Assembly (NCBI GenBank): GCA_963701015.1
Contig: OY969556.1
Span: forward strand, 372,001-436,000
Length of the DNA: 64,000 nucleotides
Direction: 5' to 3'
Source: MFD09286-c1 sp963701015
GTDB taxonomy: Bacteria > Bacteroidota > Bacteroidia > Bacteroidales > DTGW01
Part shown: positions 9,722 through 17,791 of the stretch, in pieces
Layout of the letters: the number at the start of each line of letters is the position of its first letter
Position numbering within the stretch: the first letter of the stretch is position 1
The notes under the pieces: generated by a model
Told to the model about the DNA's origin: nothing
The model's database searches: none
Seen by the model: the letters and a program-made list of their open reading frames with translations, nothing else
Position numbers and translations under genes: made by a program

Positions 9722-11122
9722 ATGATTAAGCGTAAATATTCGTACATTTTATCAATTATAATTAAGGCATTACTGTTAATGCCAATGCAAAATATTTTAA
9801 CTCAGCCAAAAATTGAGATAAAACCTCCCAATACAAGGATATTGTTCATTTTTGATGCTTCTTACAGCATGTCGGCAGAGTGGGAGAGTGATGCAAAAAT
9901 TAATATTGCCCGTAGAATATTAATTGGAATGGTTGACAGTTTGCAACATTTGGATAATGTTCAAATGGCTTTGCGGGTGTATGGGCATCAAAGTCCTGTT
10001 CCTCCCCAGGATTGCGGCGATACTAAACTCGAAGTGCCGTTTGAAAAAAATAATGCTTCAATAATTCGTCAAAGGCTCCGGTTTATTGAGCCTAAAGGCA
10101 CAACACCCATAGCAAATTCGCTTGAACAGTGCCAGAATGACTTTCCGCCCTGTGCCGATTGCCGGAATATTGTTATACTAATTACCGATGGAATGGAAGA
10201 ATGCAATGGCGATCCATGCAAAGTATCAACTGAATTACAAAAAAAAGGAATAATATTAAAACCTTTTATTATTGGAATTGGCATTGACGAAGGGTTTCGT
10301 AAAACATTCGATTGTGTAGGACATTTTTATAATGCAACACACGAAGATAAATTTAAAGAATTATTGAACGTTGTTATAACCGAGGCTTTAAATGCTACAA
10401 CAGCCCAGGTAAATTTACTCGATGAAAATGGTCTGCCAACCGAAACCAATGTGAACATGACATTTTACGATCGTTATTCCGGGAAAATGCTTCAAAATTA
10501 TGTACATACAATAAATAACCGGGGAAACCCTGATACACTTATTTTCGATCCATTGGTCACTTACAAAATGGTTGTGAATACTATTCCTCCCGTTGTTGTT
10601 GATAGTTTTAAAGTAGTTCCCGGGAAACACACTATTATTGCGGCAGATGTTCCTCAAGGTTCATTAATTATAACATCGCAGGGATTAGGTAATTTATATC
10701 GCGATTTAATAATTTTAGTCAGAAAAGCAGGTGATTCCAAAACTTTGAATGTTCAAAAGCTGGGAGAAACTGTAAAATATTTAAAAGGAAATTACGAACT
10801 CGAAATTCCCATATTGCCAAGATTGGTGGTGAAAGATGTTTCAATTAAACAGAGTTCTACAACTACAGTGGAAATTCCTCGTCCAGGTTTGCTTACAATA
10901 TTGTCTTTAACTCCGGGTTATGGAAGTTTATATGTTAGTCGCGAAAATGGGCTGGAATGGATTGATAATTTTAATGCTTCTACAAAAAATGAATCCGTAA
11001 TTCTTCAACCCGGCCAATATTTATTGGTATTCAGAGCTCAAAATGTTAAAGAAAGCATTTATACAATTAAGAAAAGCTTTGAAATTAAATCAGGCAGTTC
11101 GTTAGCATTAGAGCTTAATTAG
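9722..11122 (+). CDS. Secreted von Willebrand factor A domain protein
   Basis: I use the ATG at 9722, giving 466 residues, because the frame's earlier TTG lies inside a promoter element. A hydrophobic signal peptide of about 25 residues is followed by a VWA domain: ILFIFDASYSMS carries the DxSxS metal-ion-dependent adhesion site, KGTTPIANSL supplies the Thr, and ILITDGMEE the Asp. Several Cys pairs in this domain (PQDCGD, FPPCADC, GDPCK) suggest disulfides and an exported location. The C-terminal 230 residues form beta-rich segments of unknown fold. Related proteins in Bacteroidota are hypothetical. It is 45 bases upstream of the sigma factor and may share its transcript. Confidence 0.8.
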   Translation: MIKRKYSYILSIIIKALLLMPMQNILTQPKIEIKPPNTRILFIFDASYSMSAEWESDAKINIARRILIGMVDSLQHLDNVQMALRVYGHQSPVPPQDCGDTKLEVPFEKNNASIIRQRLRFIEPKGTTPIANSLEQCQNDFPPCADCRNIVILITDGMEECNGDPCKVSTELQKKGIILKPFIIGIGIDEGFRKTFDCVGHFYNATHEDKFKELLNVVITEALNATTAQVNLLDENGLPTETNVNMTFYDRYSGKMLQNYVHTINNRGNPDTLIFDPLVTYKMVVNTIPPVVVDSFKVVPGKHTIIAADVPQGSLIITSQGLGNLYRDLIILVRKAGDSKTLNVQKLGETVKYLKGNYELEIPILPRLVVKDVSIKQSSTTTVEIPRPGLLTILSLTPGYGSLYVSRENGLEWIDNFNASTKNESVILQPGQYLLVFRAQNVKESIYTIKKSFEIKSGSSLALELN

Positions 11123-11167
11123 ATATTAATATTCCTTTAAGCATTATGTATTATTCAATTAAAATAT

Positions 11168-11716
11168 ATGTCAGGTTATAGCGATAGCGAATTAATTGAA
11201 TTATACCGAAAAGAAGATACTCGTAATTACGGGTTTAATTTATTAGTGAATAAATACAAAGAGCGACTTTACTGGCATATTCGTAGAATTGTAATTAGTC
11301 ATGAAGATACAGACGATGTTCTTCAAAATACTTTTATAAAAGTGTGGAAGGGACTCAATGCATTCCGGGAAGATTCCGGTTTGTACACATGGCTATATCG
11401 CATTGCTACAAATGAAAGCATTACATTTTTGAAAAATAAAAGGAATAAATATTTCCTCCCATTTGTAGATGTTGAAAAGGAATTGTCGAAAAGTCTTGAA
11501 AGCGACGTTTGGTTTAGCGGCGATGAAATTCAAATGAAATTTCAAAAAGCGCTTTTAAAATTGCCTGAGAAACAAAGGATAGTATTTAATTTCAGATATT
11601 TTGATGAAATGCCTTATGAAGAAATTTCAAAAATTCTTGGTACTTCAGTAGGAGCATTAAAAGCTTCTTTTCATCATGCAGTTAAAAAAATTGAAGATTA
11701 TATAAAAAGTGGTTAA
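11168..11716 (+). CDS. ECF RNA polymerase sigma factor (sigma-70 regions 2 and 4)
   Basis: A 182-residue extracytoplasmic-function sigma factor. Region 2 includes the core-binding and -10 recognition motif DDVLQNTFIKVWKGL followed by YTWLYRIATNESI. Region 4 is LPEKQRIVFNFRYFDEMPYEEISKILGTSVGALKASFHHA, a helix-turn-helix for the -35 element. The length is typical for the RpoE-like group of Bacteroidota. The next two genes are a single-pass membrane protein and a Spy/CpxP-like periplasmic protein, the usual composition of an anti-sigma and sensor cassette, so it probably responds to an envelope or metal stress. I could not identify its target promoters by eye. Confidence 0.93.
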   Translation: MSGYSDSELIELYRKEDTRNYGFNLLVNKYKERLYWHIRRIVISHEDTDDVLQNTFIKVWKGLNAFREDSGLYTWLYRIATNESITFLKNKRNKYFLPFVDVEKELSKSLESDVWFSGDEIQMKFQKALLKLPEKQRIVFNFRYFDEMPYEEISKILGTSVGALKASFHHAVKKIEDYIKSG

Positions 11717-11813
11717 ACCTTTTATTAATTCTAATGTCTAAACGTTGATGGTAAGATAATATATACTTTTAAACCTTAAATTTTCAATATTTTCATAGAT
11801 TTACAATTCATAT

Positions 11814-12260
11814 ATGTTAAAAGAAGAAGATATACTGAAACAATTCGAATCGCTAAAGAATAAAGAATCCTTTAGAATTCCAGAAAATTATTTTGATTCG
11901 CTTGTGTCAGATATTCAGGATAAAATTTCCACACCTGTGAAAGATTTCCATTTTTTCAGGGTACCTATTCGTAAAAGACTTATTGTTGATGGATTGCTTT
12001 TGGTTGCTTTAGTGATTATTTTCATGCTGGGTTATAACATAATTTCTCCATTTTCCGAAAAGAATAAAATAACTGTAAAACCCGATGTAATATCACTGTA
12101 TTTTGAAATGCAACCCGGAGTTTCTGACGAATTATTATTTGCTGAAGAGGGAAATAATAATATGGCTAATTCTCATAAATTATTCACGGAACAAAATGAC
12201 ACGCTTGACTATTTGCTTGAAGAAAATATTCAAACCGATGAAATTTTAAACGATTTATAA
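11814..12260 (+). CDS. Single-pass membrane protein, probable anti-sigma factor
   Basis: A 148-residue protein with an N-terminal cytoplasmic part of about 50 residues (starting MLKEEDILKQFESL and containing the RIPENYFDSLVSDI motif seen in sigma-linked proteins of Bacteroidota), one membrane helix at about 56-75, and an acidic periplasmic tail. It lacks the HxxxCxxC zinc motif of classical ZAS anti-sigma factors. Position directly after an ECF sigma gene and before a Spy-like protein, plus the topology, make it the likely membrane anti-sigma partner. This is inference from context; no sequence motif proves sigma binding. Confidence 0.65.
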   Translation: MLKEEDILKQFESLKNKESFRIPENYFDSLVSDIQDKISTPVKDFHFFRVPIRKRLIVDGLLLVALVIIFMLGYNIISPFSEKNKITVKPDVISLYFEMQPGVSDELLFAEEGNNNMANSHKLFTEQNDTLDYLLEENIQTDEILNDL

Positions 12261-12264
12261 ACGA

Positions 12265-12732
12265 ATGAAGCCTATGAAACCAATTATATTCTTTCTATTT
12301 ATATTTTCATTTTTCAATAATTTAATTGCACAGGATGAATTGGAAGGTAAATTAGAAAAATTTAAATCAAAAAAAATAGCTTATATAACCGAATCATTGC
12401 AATTAACTCCAAAAGAAGCAGAAGTTTTTTGGCCGGTTTACAATCAATTCGACGATAAGCGACAGCAAATAAATCTTGACCGTTTGAAGTTATCACAACA
12501 TTATATCAATACCAAAGAATCTTTATCTGATGAAGAAGCTTCAATACTTGCAGATAAATATGTCGATTTGCAATTACAGGAAGCTGCACTTGAAGTTGAA
12601 TACAATAAAAAATTTAAAGCGGTTCTACCTGCCAAAAAAGTACTAAAACTTTATCAGTCCGAAGTTCAGTTTAAACGCGAATTGCTTAAAAGCTTTCGAA
12701 ATGAAGGTGGTTTAGGCAACAGAAGACGTTAA
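12265..12732 (+). CDS. Spy/CpxP-like periplasmic protein linked to the sigma cassette
   Basis: A 155-residue exported protein with a signal peptide ending near LIAQ and a mature part that is almost all helix. It carries the motif LQLTPKEAEVFWPVYNQF, the LTxxQ-like signature of the Spy/CpxP/ZraP/CnrX group as it appears in Bacteroidota, and is rich in Lys, Glu and Gln. Members of this group bind unfolded proteins or metals in the periplasm and can signal to sigma or two-component systems. Only 4 bases separate it from the anti-sigma candidate, so the two are translationally linked. Another ATG three codons in is also possible as the start. Confidence 0.75.
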   Translation: MKPMKPIIFFLFIFSFFNNLIAQDELEGKLEKFKSKKIAYITESLQLTPKEAEVFWPVYNQFDDKRQQINLDRLKLSQHYINTKESLSDEEASILADKYVDLQLQEAALEVEYNKKFKAVLPAKKVLKLYQSEVQFKRELLKSFRNEGGLGNRRR

Positions 12733-12861
12733 AATTCATACCCGGTTTCGTTTTAAAATATAATCAGTAGTTTATATTTAAATTTGACGACTAGATTATA
12801 TCAAAAAATTTAATCTATATATAATGTATTTGATGTTATTTCAAATTTTTTGTATTGAATT

Positions 12862-13800
12862 ATGCGCATTGCAATTATTGATTTAGGTACAAATCTGTTC
12901 AATTTAATTATTGCCGAAAAAGACAATTCTAAAATTAAAGTTTTGCATAATGATAAATATTCTGTAAAGCTTGGTCGCGGAGGAATTGGGAATAATATAA
13001 TTTTGCCTGATGCATTGGATAGAGCTTATACTGCTTTAGCCATTCATGTGCAAGCAATAAAAAGTTTTAAGGTTGATAAAGTTATAGCATTGGGCACTTC
13101 GGCATTACGCACTGCTGATAATTCCAAAGAATTTATTCATACAGTTCACAGAAAATTTGGAATTGATATCGAACTAATTTCAGGTGACCGTGAAGCAGAA
13201 TTAATTTATTTAGGTGTTAGGCAAACATTGGATAATTCAAATGAAACCTATTTAATTCTTGATATTGGCGGAGGAAGTAATGAGTTTATTTTAGCCAATA
13301 ATAAAAATATAATTTGGAAAGAAAGTTTTAAACTCGGAATGGCACGTTTATTGGAAATGTTTCATCCATCCGATCCTATTACACAAGTTGAAATTTCTCA
13401 GCTTGAAAATTATTTTGATCAGGAATTAAAACCATTATTTCAGGCGATTAAAAATACAAAAATTGAAAGTTTAATTGGCGCCGAAGGTGCATTTGAAACA
13501 TTTTATAACATATTGAATTATCAGGAAAATCCTGATTTTAAGCCAACATCCTATAATTATTCCAGAACTATTCAAATTGAAGCATTCTATACATTGCATC
13601 AAAAATTAATACGTACCAATGCCGACGAACGTTGTAAAATTAAAGGCCTGGAACACTTCAGGACTGAAATGGTGGTTACTTCGTCAATATTTATAAATTA
13701 TATTTTAAGGAAACTTTCTATTCAAAAAATGTTTGTTTCACCCTTTTCATTAAAGGAAGGAGCTGCATGGGAATTATTGATGCAAAAATTGCATCAATAA
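12862..13800 (+). CDS. Ppx/GppA family phosphatase
   Basis: A 312-residue member of the exopolyphosphatase/pppGpp phosphatase family. The N-terminal ASKHA phosphate-1 motif is IIDLGTNLFNLII, the catalytic Glu region is GTSALRTADN, SGDREAELIYLGV follows, and the phosphate-2 motif is LDIGGGSNEFI. Its length corresponds to the two-domain short form, lacking the extra C-terminal domains of E. coli Ppx. It would remove terminal phosphate from polyphosphate or convert pppGpp to ppGpp in the cytoplasm. It lies near the pst-pho cluster and a PPK2 gene, which favours a polyphosphate role but does not prove it. The end overlaps the next gene, on the other strand, by 7 bases. Confidence 0.9.
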   Translation: MRIAIIDLGTNLFNLIIAEKDNSKIKVLHNDKYSVKLGRGGIGNNIILPDALDRAYTALAIHVQAIKSFKVDKVIALGTSALRTADNSKEFIHTVHRKFGIDIELISGDREAELIYLGVRQTLDNSNETYLILDIGGGSNEFILANNKNIIWKESFKLGMARLLEMFHPSDPITQVEISQLENYFDQELKPLFQAIKNTKIESLIGAEGAFETFYNILNYQENPDFKPTSYNYSRTIQIEAFYTLHQKLIRTNADERCKIKGLEHFRTEMVVTSSIFINYILRKLSIQKMFVSPFSLKEGAAWELLMQKLHQ

Positions 13801-14051
13801 AGCATTAAACTTAATTCTTCGTTATTATTTAGCAATCGTAACTGAAAATCATTCACATATTCAACGGTGTATTTCTTGCCAGGGTTCATATTTAACAAAA
13901 CCCGTCCATTGTTTGAGTTAACTGAATATTGATAACAATTTATACCGTTAATTGCCAGGTCATTGTCATCAATAAATTGATAAACTGTTCTATTCGTACA
14001 ATCTTGCCAAGTAGAATCCGTTATCATTCCCTTTATCGTTTCTGCGTTCAT
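13794..14051 (-). CDS. Small hypothetical protein, convergent with ppx
   Basis: An 85-residue cytoplasmic protein without a signal peptide or membrane helix. Its composition is protein-like: alternating hydrophobic strands (TVEYVNDFQLRLL, RVLLNMNPG) suggest a small beta-sheet fold, and the N-terminal TDSTWQDC segment recalls lipocalin-like stress proteins, though I cannot assign a family. The stop codon lies inside the last codons of the ppx gene on the opposite strand. A shadow frame is possible but less likely, since most of it lies outside ppx. Confidence 0.55.
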   Translation of the reverse strand: MNAETIKGMITDSTWQDCTNRTVYQFIDDNDLAINGINCYQYSVNSNNGRVLLNMNPGKKYTVEYVNDFQLRLLNNNEELSLMLY

Positions 14052-14282
14052 ATGTTGATTGATTATTGTTTTTCAATATTAAAATTACAATATCATTTCC
14101 ATGTTTATAAGGCATAATTGTGAATATGTCTCATATAAAACATTGATATAACTCAGTAATATTTCGAATTACAATAAATGCAAATGTGAATCGACAATAT
14201 AATTTACAATGAAAATTGAATTGTTAGATTTGAAAAATCAACCTATAATAACTTTTGGTTCTGCTTAGGAAAAAATTGATTT

Positions 14283-15563
14283 TCAACTTTCATTCTTTTG
14301 ATTGAAGTTGTTATTTTTTACACTTGATTTCGCAGCAAGATAACCGGTTGACCATGCAATTTGAAGGTTGTATCCACCGGTATCGGCATCCAAATCAATG
14401 ACTTCGCCGGCAAAATATAAATTTTTTATAATTTTCGATTCCATTGTTTTCGGGTCAATTTCTTTCGTGCTAATTCCTCCGGCAGTAATAATTGCCTCAC
14501 TAAATGGCCTGTGTCCTGTAACTTTAAACCTGAATTCTTTCATTAATAAAAGAATTTTTTTCCTTTCCTTCGAAGTAACCTGGTGACATTCCTTGTTCCC
14601 ATCCAAGCCAAGTAAATTGATGAAAATGGGGATCATTTTTGAAGGCAACCATTCTTTAAATAAATTATCCAGTTTTTTCTTTCCATTCTCATTTAAATCG
14701 CGTTGAAGCCTGGTATCTAATTTTTGTACATCTAAGGCAGGTTTTAAATCAATTGAAATCTCAACCTGGTTTTTATTCCGTAAAGAATCAACTATAAACC
14801 GGCTAAGAGTAAGTATTATAGGACCTGATAAACCAAAATGTGTAAATAGCATTTCGCCAAATTCTTCTTTCAGCTTTTTTCCATTTACCCAAATAATTGC
14901 TTTAACATTTTTAAGTGATAGTCCTTGTAATTGACCGGCAATATTGCCTTCGGTTTCAACCGGCACCAATGCCGGAATTACAGGTTCAATGGAATGTCCC
15001 AATTGTTTAACTAATTTATATCCTTCGCCGTTTGAACCGGTTGCCGGATAAGAGCACCCGCCTGTACACAATATTACTGCTTTTGAAGAATAATTAATTT
15101 TTGCACCATTCTTAATTGCCTCAATTCCGGTAATTGTGTTGTTATTGACTAAAATATTTTCACATTTACAGCCATATTCAATTTCAACTTTATTTTTTGT
15201 AATCCAATTAAGAAGGGAATTAACCACATCGGCAGATTTGTTGCTTGCCGGAAATATGCGCCCTCCACGTTCAAGGTTTGTTTCAACTCCTTGCTCATTA
15301 AGCAGGTCAATAATATCTTTTGAAAAATATTCAGAAAAAGCATGTTTCAAAAAACGGCCATTGGGATAAATATGATTAAGGAAATCGGACATTGGAGCAT
15401 CATTGGTAATATTACAGCGACCTTTACCGGTTATTAATAATTTACGTCCAACGCGTTCCATTTTTTCAAGTAAAAGAACTTTTGCCCCTGATTCTGCGGC
15501 ATTTCCAGCAGCAAGCATACCGGCAGCACCGGCGCCAATTACAATTACATCATATTGCTTCAT
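14283..15563 (-). CDS. BaiN/HI0933-family FAD-dependent oxidoreductase
   Basis: A 426-residue flavoprotein. The N-terminal dinucleotide-binding motif is VIVIGAGAAGMLAAGNAAESG, followed by the family hallmark GKGRCNITN and, near the C-terminus, FAGEVIDLDADTGGYNLQIAWSTG, which closes the FAD site. This family (HI0933/YhiN, BaiN) is widespread in bacteria; BaiN of clostridia takes part in bile-acid dehydroxylation, but most members have no known substrate, so only the cofactor can be stated. It is cytoplasmic and transcribed alone. A -7 element lies 18 bases before the start. Confidence 0.9.
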   Translation of the reverse strand: MKQYDVIVIGAGAAGMLAAGNAAESGAKVLLLEKMERVGRKLLITGKGRCNITNDAPMSDFLNHIYPNGRFLKHAFSEYFSKDIIDLLNEQGVETNLERGGRIFPASNKSADVVNSLLNWITKNKVEIEYGCKCENILVNNNTITGIEAIKNGAKINYSSKAVILCTGGCSYPATGSNGEGYKLVKQLGHSIEPVIPALVPVETEGNIAGQLQGLSLKNVKAIIWVNGKKLKEEFGEMLFTHFGLSGPIILTLSRFIVDSLRNKNQVEISIDLKPALDVQKLDTRLQRDLNENGKKKLDNLFKEWLPSKMIPIFINLLGLDGNKECHQVTSKERKKILLLMKEFRFKVTGHRPFSEAIITAGGISTKEIDPKTMESKIIKNLYFAGEVIDLDADTGGYNLQIAWSTGYLAAKSSVKNNNFNQKNES

Positions 15564-15580
15564 TTGTTTTTTTCAGGATG

Positions 15581-15588
15581 CAAATCTA
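15581..15588 (-). promoter_or_regulatory. -7 element of the BaiN-type gene
   Basis: TAGATTTG on the minus strand matches TAnnTTTG, 18 bases before the start codon. No clear -33 TTG is visible. Confidence 0.45.
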
Positions 15589-15854
15589 CGAAGTAAATTT
15601 TTTAAGCTGAATATTGAAGTGAACAGATTTGTCAATTTAAACTATTAATTATGGCATGTCTATAAAGTCGTTAAAAATTGAAAAGTAAACTTGACAAGTT
15701 TTTTGCAATTACATCGTAATGTTTCATTTAAACTTTGTAAAACGTGCAAATCTAGACAGTTTTGATTGTAGGAGTCGGAACAATTGGAAAAACATTTTTT
15801 ATTAAAAAGGCAATATCAAAAATCATTTACAACAGATTGTTCTATTTACATATG

Positions 15855-16106
15855 AATGTAAATAGTAAGCATGTGCTTGTAGAAAGTATTAACATGAATT
15901 TTAATAGTAAGCACATAAATATCGAGAGTAAGCAGGTGACTATTGATAGTAAATGTATGAATGTAAAAAGTAAGGATATGAACATAGAAAGTAAAGACAT
16001 GAATACAGATAGTATGCACATAATTATCAAGAATGGGAATATGAATATTGATAGTAAACACATGAATATCAAGAATTGAAATTTGAATATTGATAGTTAA
16101 AACATG
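15855..16106 (+). repeat. Degenerate 21-bp tandem repeat, 12 units
   Basis: Twelve consecutive 21-base units, consensus close to AATATNGATAGTAAGCACATG, with about 60-90 percent identity between units. In the frame beginning at 15762 each unit reads as a heptapeptide close to N-I-D-S-K-H-M for ten units. Unit 11 has an in-frame TGA and unit 12 a TAA, so the array continues past the end of the frame. A seven-residue period could give a repetitive fibre or coil if translated, but the stops and the equally open antisense frames argue against a conserved protein. There are no unique spacers, so it is not a CRISPR array. Confidence 0.85.
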
Positions 16107-16140
16107 AATATGTATCTTCCTAAAATAACTTGACAGATTT

Positions 16141-16216
16141 GGTAGAGTCCATTAAACTGTGTAAATGGTTAATTGTTTAACAATTTTACCATTTACACAG
16201 TTTAATGGACTCTACC
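16141..16216. mobile_element. MITE-like palindrome with IS256-family-type terminal repeats
   Basis: Two 29-base arms, 16141-16169 and 16188-16216, are perfect reverse complements, starting GGTAGAGTCCATTAAACTGT and ending in GTAAATGGT. The 18-base centre contains a second inverted repeat (AATTGTT/AACAATT), so all 76 bases can fold into one hairpin or cruciform. The arm has the pattern AGTCC, then an AT-rich spacer, then TGTGTAAA that I know from IS256-family ends. No transposase remains: the two ends sit almost directly against each other. I see no convincing 8-9 bp target duplication in the flanks. It could also act as a transcription barrier before the porin gene. Confidence 0.7.
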
Positions 16217-16274
16217 GCTTAATTTAATGAATTACGGTAATTTAATCAAGAGAATTGAATTAACAAAATATTAC

Positions 16275-16314
16275 TTAACATAAATTTAACATTGGCAAAA
16301 CATTAGGTTTACAG
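16275..16314 (+). promoter_or_regulatory. Pho-box-like direct repeats before the porin
   Basis: TTAACAT at 16275-16281 and 16286-16292, separated by four bases, then weaker copies AAAACAT (16297) and TTTACAG (16308) at the same 11-base phase. This is the layout of PhoB sites: 7-bp direct repeats with 4-bp spacers. A near-consensus -7 element TTCTTTTG follows at 16323-16330. Confidence 0.7.
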
Positions 16315-16373
16315 TTGTTTAGTTCTTTTGTGCAGGAAAATTTTAGAAAAATTAACCAATTAATTAAAAATTT

Positions 16374-17549
16374 ATGAACACAAAGAAATTTTACTACTCA
16401 GTTTTATTTGCCTTGGCAACCTTGGCATTTAATGTAAATGGGCAAACAACCCCATCTACAACAACCGACCAAACCCAACAGGCCGAAAAGCCAGAGTTTA
16501 AACCATCAGGAAATGTTTGGGGTTATACTTTTGGTGACTATTATTATATGCAGCATGAAGATGCATTAGGTTATGGTGGCACTCAATATGCGACTAAAGC
16601 TAATGGGGTACAAAATGCATTTGACTTCCGTAGAATTTATTTAGGTTATGATTACAATATCAGTGAAAATTTTTCAACTCAAGTATTATTAGCTAACGAA
16701 AGCGATGCAAAGGATATTCTTTCAGCAGGTGCAATTGAAAGAACATTTTATATTAAAGCAGCTAACGTAAAATGGAAAAATTTTGTGAAGAATAACGACC
16801 TTATAATTGGTCAACAATCAACACCTATTTTTGCAACAATAAGCGAAGGCGTTTGGGGTTACAGGAGTATTGAAAAAACAGTTGGTGATATGCGCGGCCT
16901 TGGCAATTCAAATGATGTAGGAATTGCAATTCAAGGTAAATTGAATGATAAAGGAGATTATGGATATAACTTAATGGTAGGTAACGGAAATGGTGCATCA
17001 CCTGAAGTTGATAAATATAAAAAATTCTATGGTGAAGTTTATGCTAAATTCTTAGACCAAAAAATAGTTGTTGAATTATCAGGAACAGATGAACCAAACT
17101 TCAACCCTACCGAAAAGACAAAGACTACATTTCATGGATTCTTAGCATATAATACAAATCCTCTTGCAGTGGGTTTTGAAATAATTGGCCAAACCCAGAA
17201 AAATGCTGAAACAGATACAACAACAGGTAGTAAAACTAAAGTTGTTAAAAATGCTGCTCCAATGGGAATGTCATTTTTTGTTCGCGGTCAAATTATTAAA
17301 GAAAAATTAAACTTTTTTGCCCGTTACGATAATTATAATCCAGATGGTAATATAAAAAAGAATGATCTATATACTTCAAAATATTATACTGAAAACTTTA
17401 TAACTGCCGGCTTAGATTATACACCAAACAAAAAAGTACATTTAATGCCAAACATTTGGTACGATGGTTATAGCAATATGCTTGCAAAAGGAACTTCAAG
17501 CGACCATGATATGGCACTCCGTTTAACATTCTGGTATATTTTCAAATAA
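16374..17549 (+). CDS. Outer-membrane porin, probably phosphate-linked
   Basis: A 391-residue protein with a signal peptide ending near VNGQ, a low-complexity Thr/Gln linker, and a beta-barrel body rich in alternating aromatic strands (GNVWGYTFGDYYYM, FDFRRIYLGYDYNI) that ends in an aromatic residue, FWYIFK. It resembles the OprP/OprO-like porins of Bacteroidota. Its position directly before pstS and the Pho-box-like repeats in its promoter suggest that it admits phosphate across the outer membrane during phosphate limitation. The specificity is inference from context. A strong hairpin ends its transcript before pstS. Confidence 0.8.
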   Translation: MNTKKFYYSVLFALATLAFNVNGQTTPSTTTDQTQQAEKPEFKPSGNVWGYTFGDYYYMQHEDALGYGGTQYATKANGVQNAFDFRRIYLGYDYNISENFSTQVLLANESDAKDILSAGAIERTFYIKAANVKWKNFVKNNDLIIGQQSTPIFATISEGVWGYRSIEKTVGDMRGLGNSNDVGIAIQGKLNDKGDYGYNLMVGNGNGASPEVDKYKKFYGEVYAKFLDQKIVVELSGTDEPNFNPTEKTKTTFHGFLAYNTNPLAVGFEIIGQTQKNAETDTTTGSKTKVVKNAAPMGMSFFVRGQIIKEKLNFFARYDNYNPDGNIKKNDLYTSKYYTENFITAGLDYTPNKKVHLMPNIWYDGYSNMLAKGTSSDHDMALRLTFWYIFK

Positions 17550-17564
17550 ACATTTGAAAGGCGA

Positions 17565-17582
17565 TTAACCTTAATTTAATAT
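17565..17582 (+). promoter_or_regulatory. Secondary Pho-box-like repeat
   Basis: TTAACCT (17565) and TTAATAT (17576) again stand 11 bases apart, about 100 bases upstream of the main pstS site and just before the porin terminator. It may be an auxiliary site or chance in AT-rich DNA. Confidence 0.35.
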
Positions 17583-17586
17583 AATT

Positions 17587-17631
17587 AGCACCATGTACAT
17601 GAAAAATTGTACATGGTGCTATTATTTTGTT
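17587..17631 (+). terminator. Terminator between the porin gene and pstS
   Basis: A perfect 13-bp stem, AGCACCATGTACA (17587-17599) and TGTACATGGTGCT (17608-17620), with an 8-base loop and a T-rich tail. Confidence 0.8.
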
Positions 17632-17661
17632 AAGCACCCAATCAATCCAATAATTCACGAC

Positions 17662-17690
17662 TTAACATTAATTTAATATTGAGTTAAAAT
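17662..17690 (+). promoter_or_regulatory. Pho-box-like direct repeats before pstS
   Basis: Three units, TTAACAT (17662), TTAATAT (17673) and TTAAAAT (17684), each 7 bases with 4-base spacers. The match in sequence and phase to the site before the porin supports a shared PhoB-type regulator. Confidence 0.72.
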
Positions 17691-17791
17691 CTAGTTTATA
17701 CTAGAACAGTTTCTTTACAAAAAAGAATAATAAATTATTTAAACTTAAATCTTCAACCGAGTTTTTAATATAAACAAAAATTTAAAAAGTA

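Larger units (their letters stand above)
15564..16373. other. 810-base gap between the BaiN-type gene and the pho-linked porin
   Basis: The gap contains no gene I would defend. It holds the 21-bp tandem repeats, the IS256-like palindrome and the Pho-box-like repeats that are listed separately. The rest is AT-rich sequence without evident structure. Open frames through the tandem array exist on both strands only because its period is a multiple of three. Confidence 0.7.

Noticed and set aside
15842..16072. Hydrophobic open frames on the minus strand through the same array
   Set aside because: They are the antisense image of the repeat; overlapping frames are equally open, as expected of a period divisible by three.
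15762..16079. Open frame of 105 codons through the tandem array as a gene
   Set aside because: The array's 21-base period keeps several frames open on both strands, stops appear within the last units, and there is no signal or domain outside the repeat. Listed as repeat instead.
15855..16106. CRISPR array
   Set aside because: Units are contiguous and alike throughout; there are no unique spacers and no cas genes.
16141..16216. Simple intrinsic terminator
   Set aside because: The stem is far longer than usual, no T-run follows on either side, and no gene ends just before it. The IS256-like end pattern explains it better.
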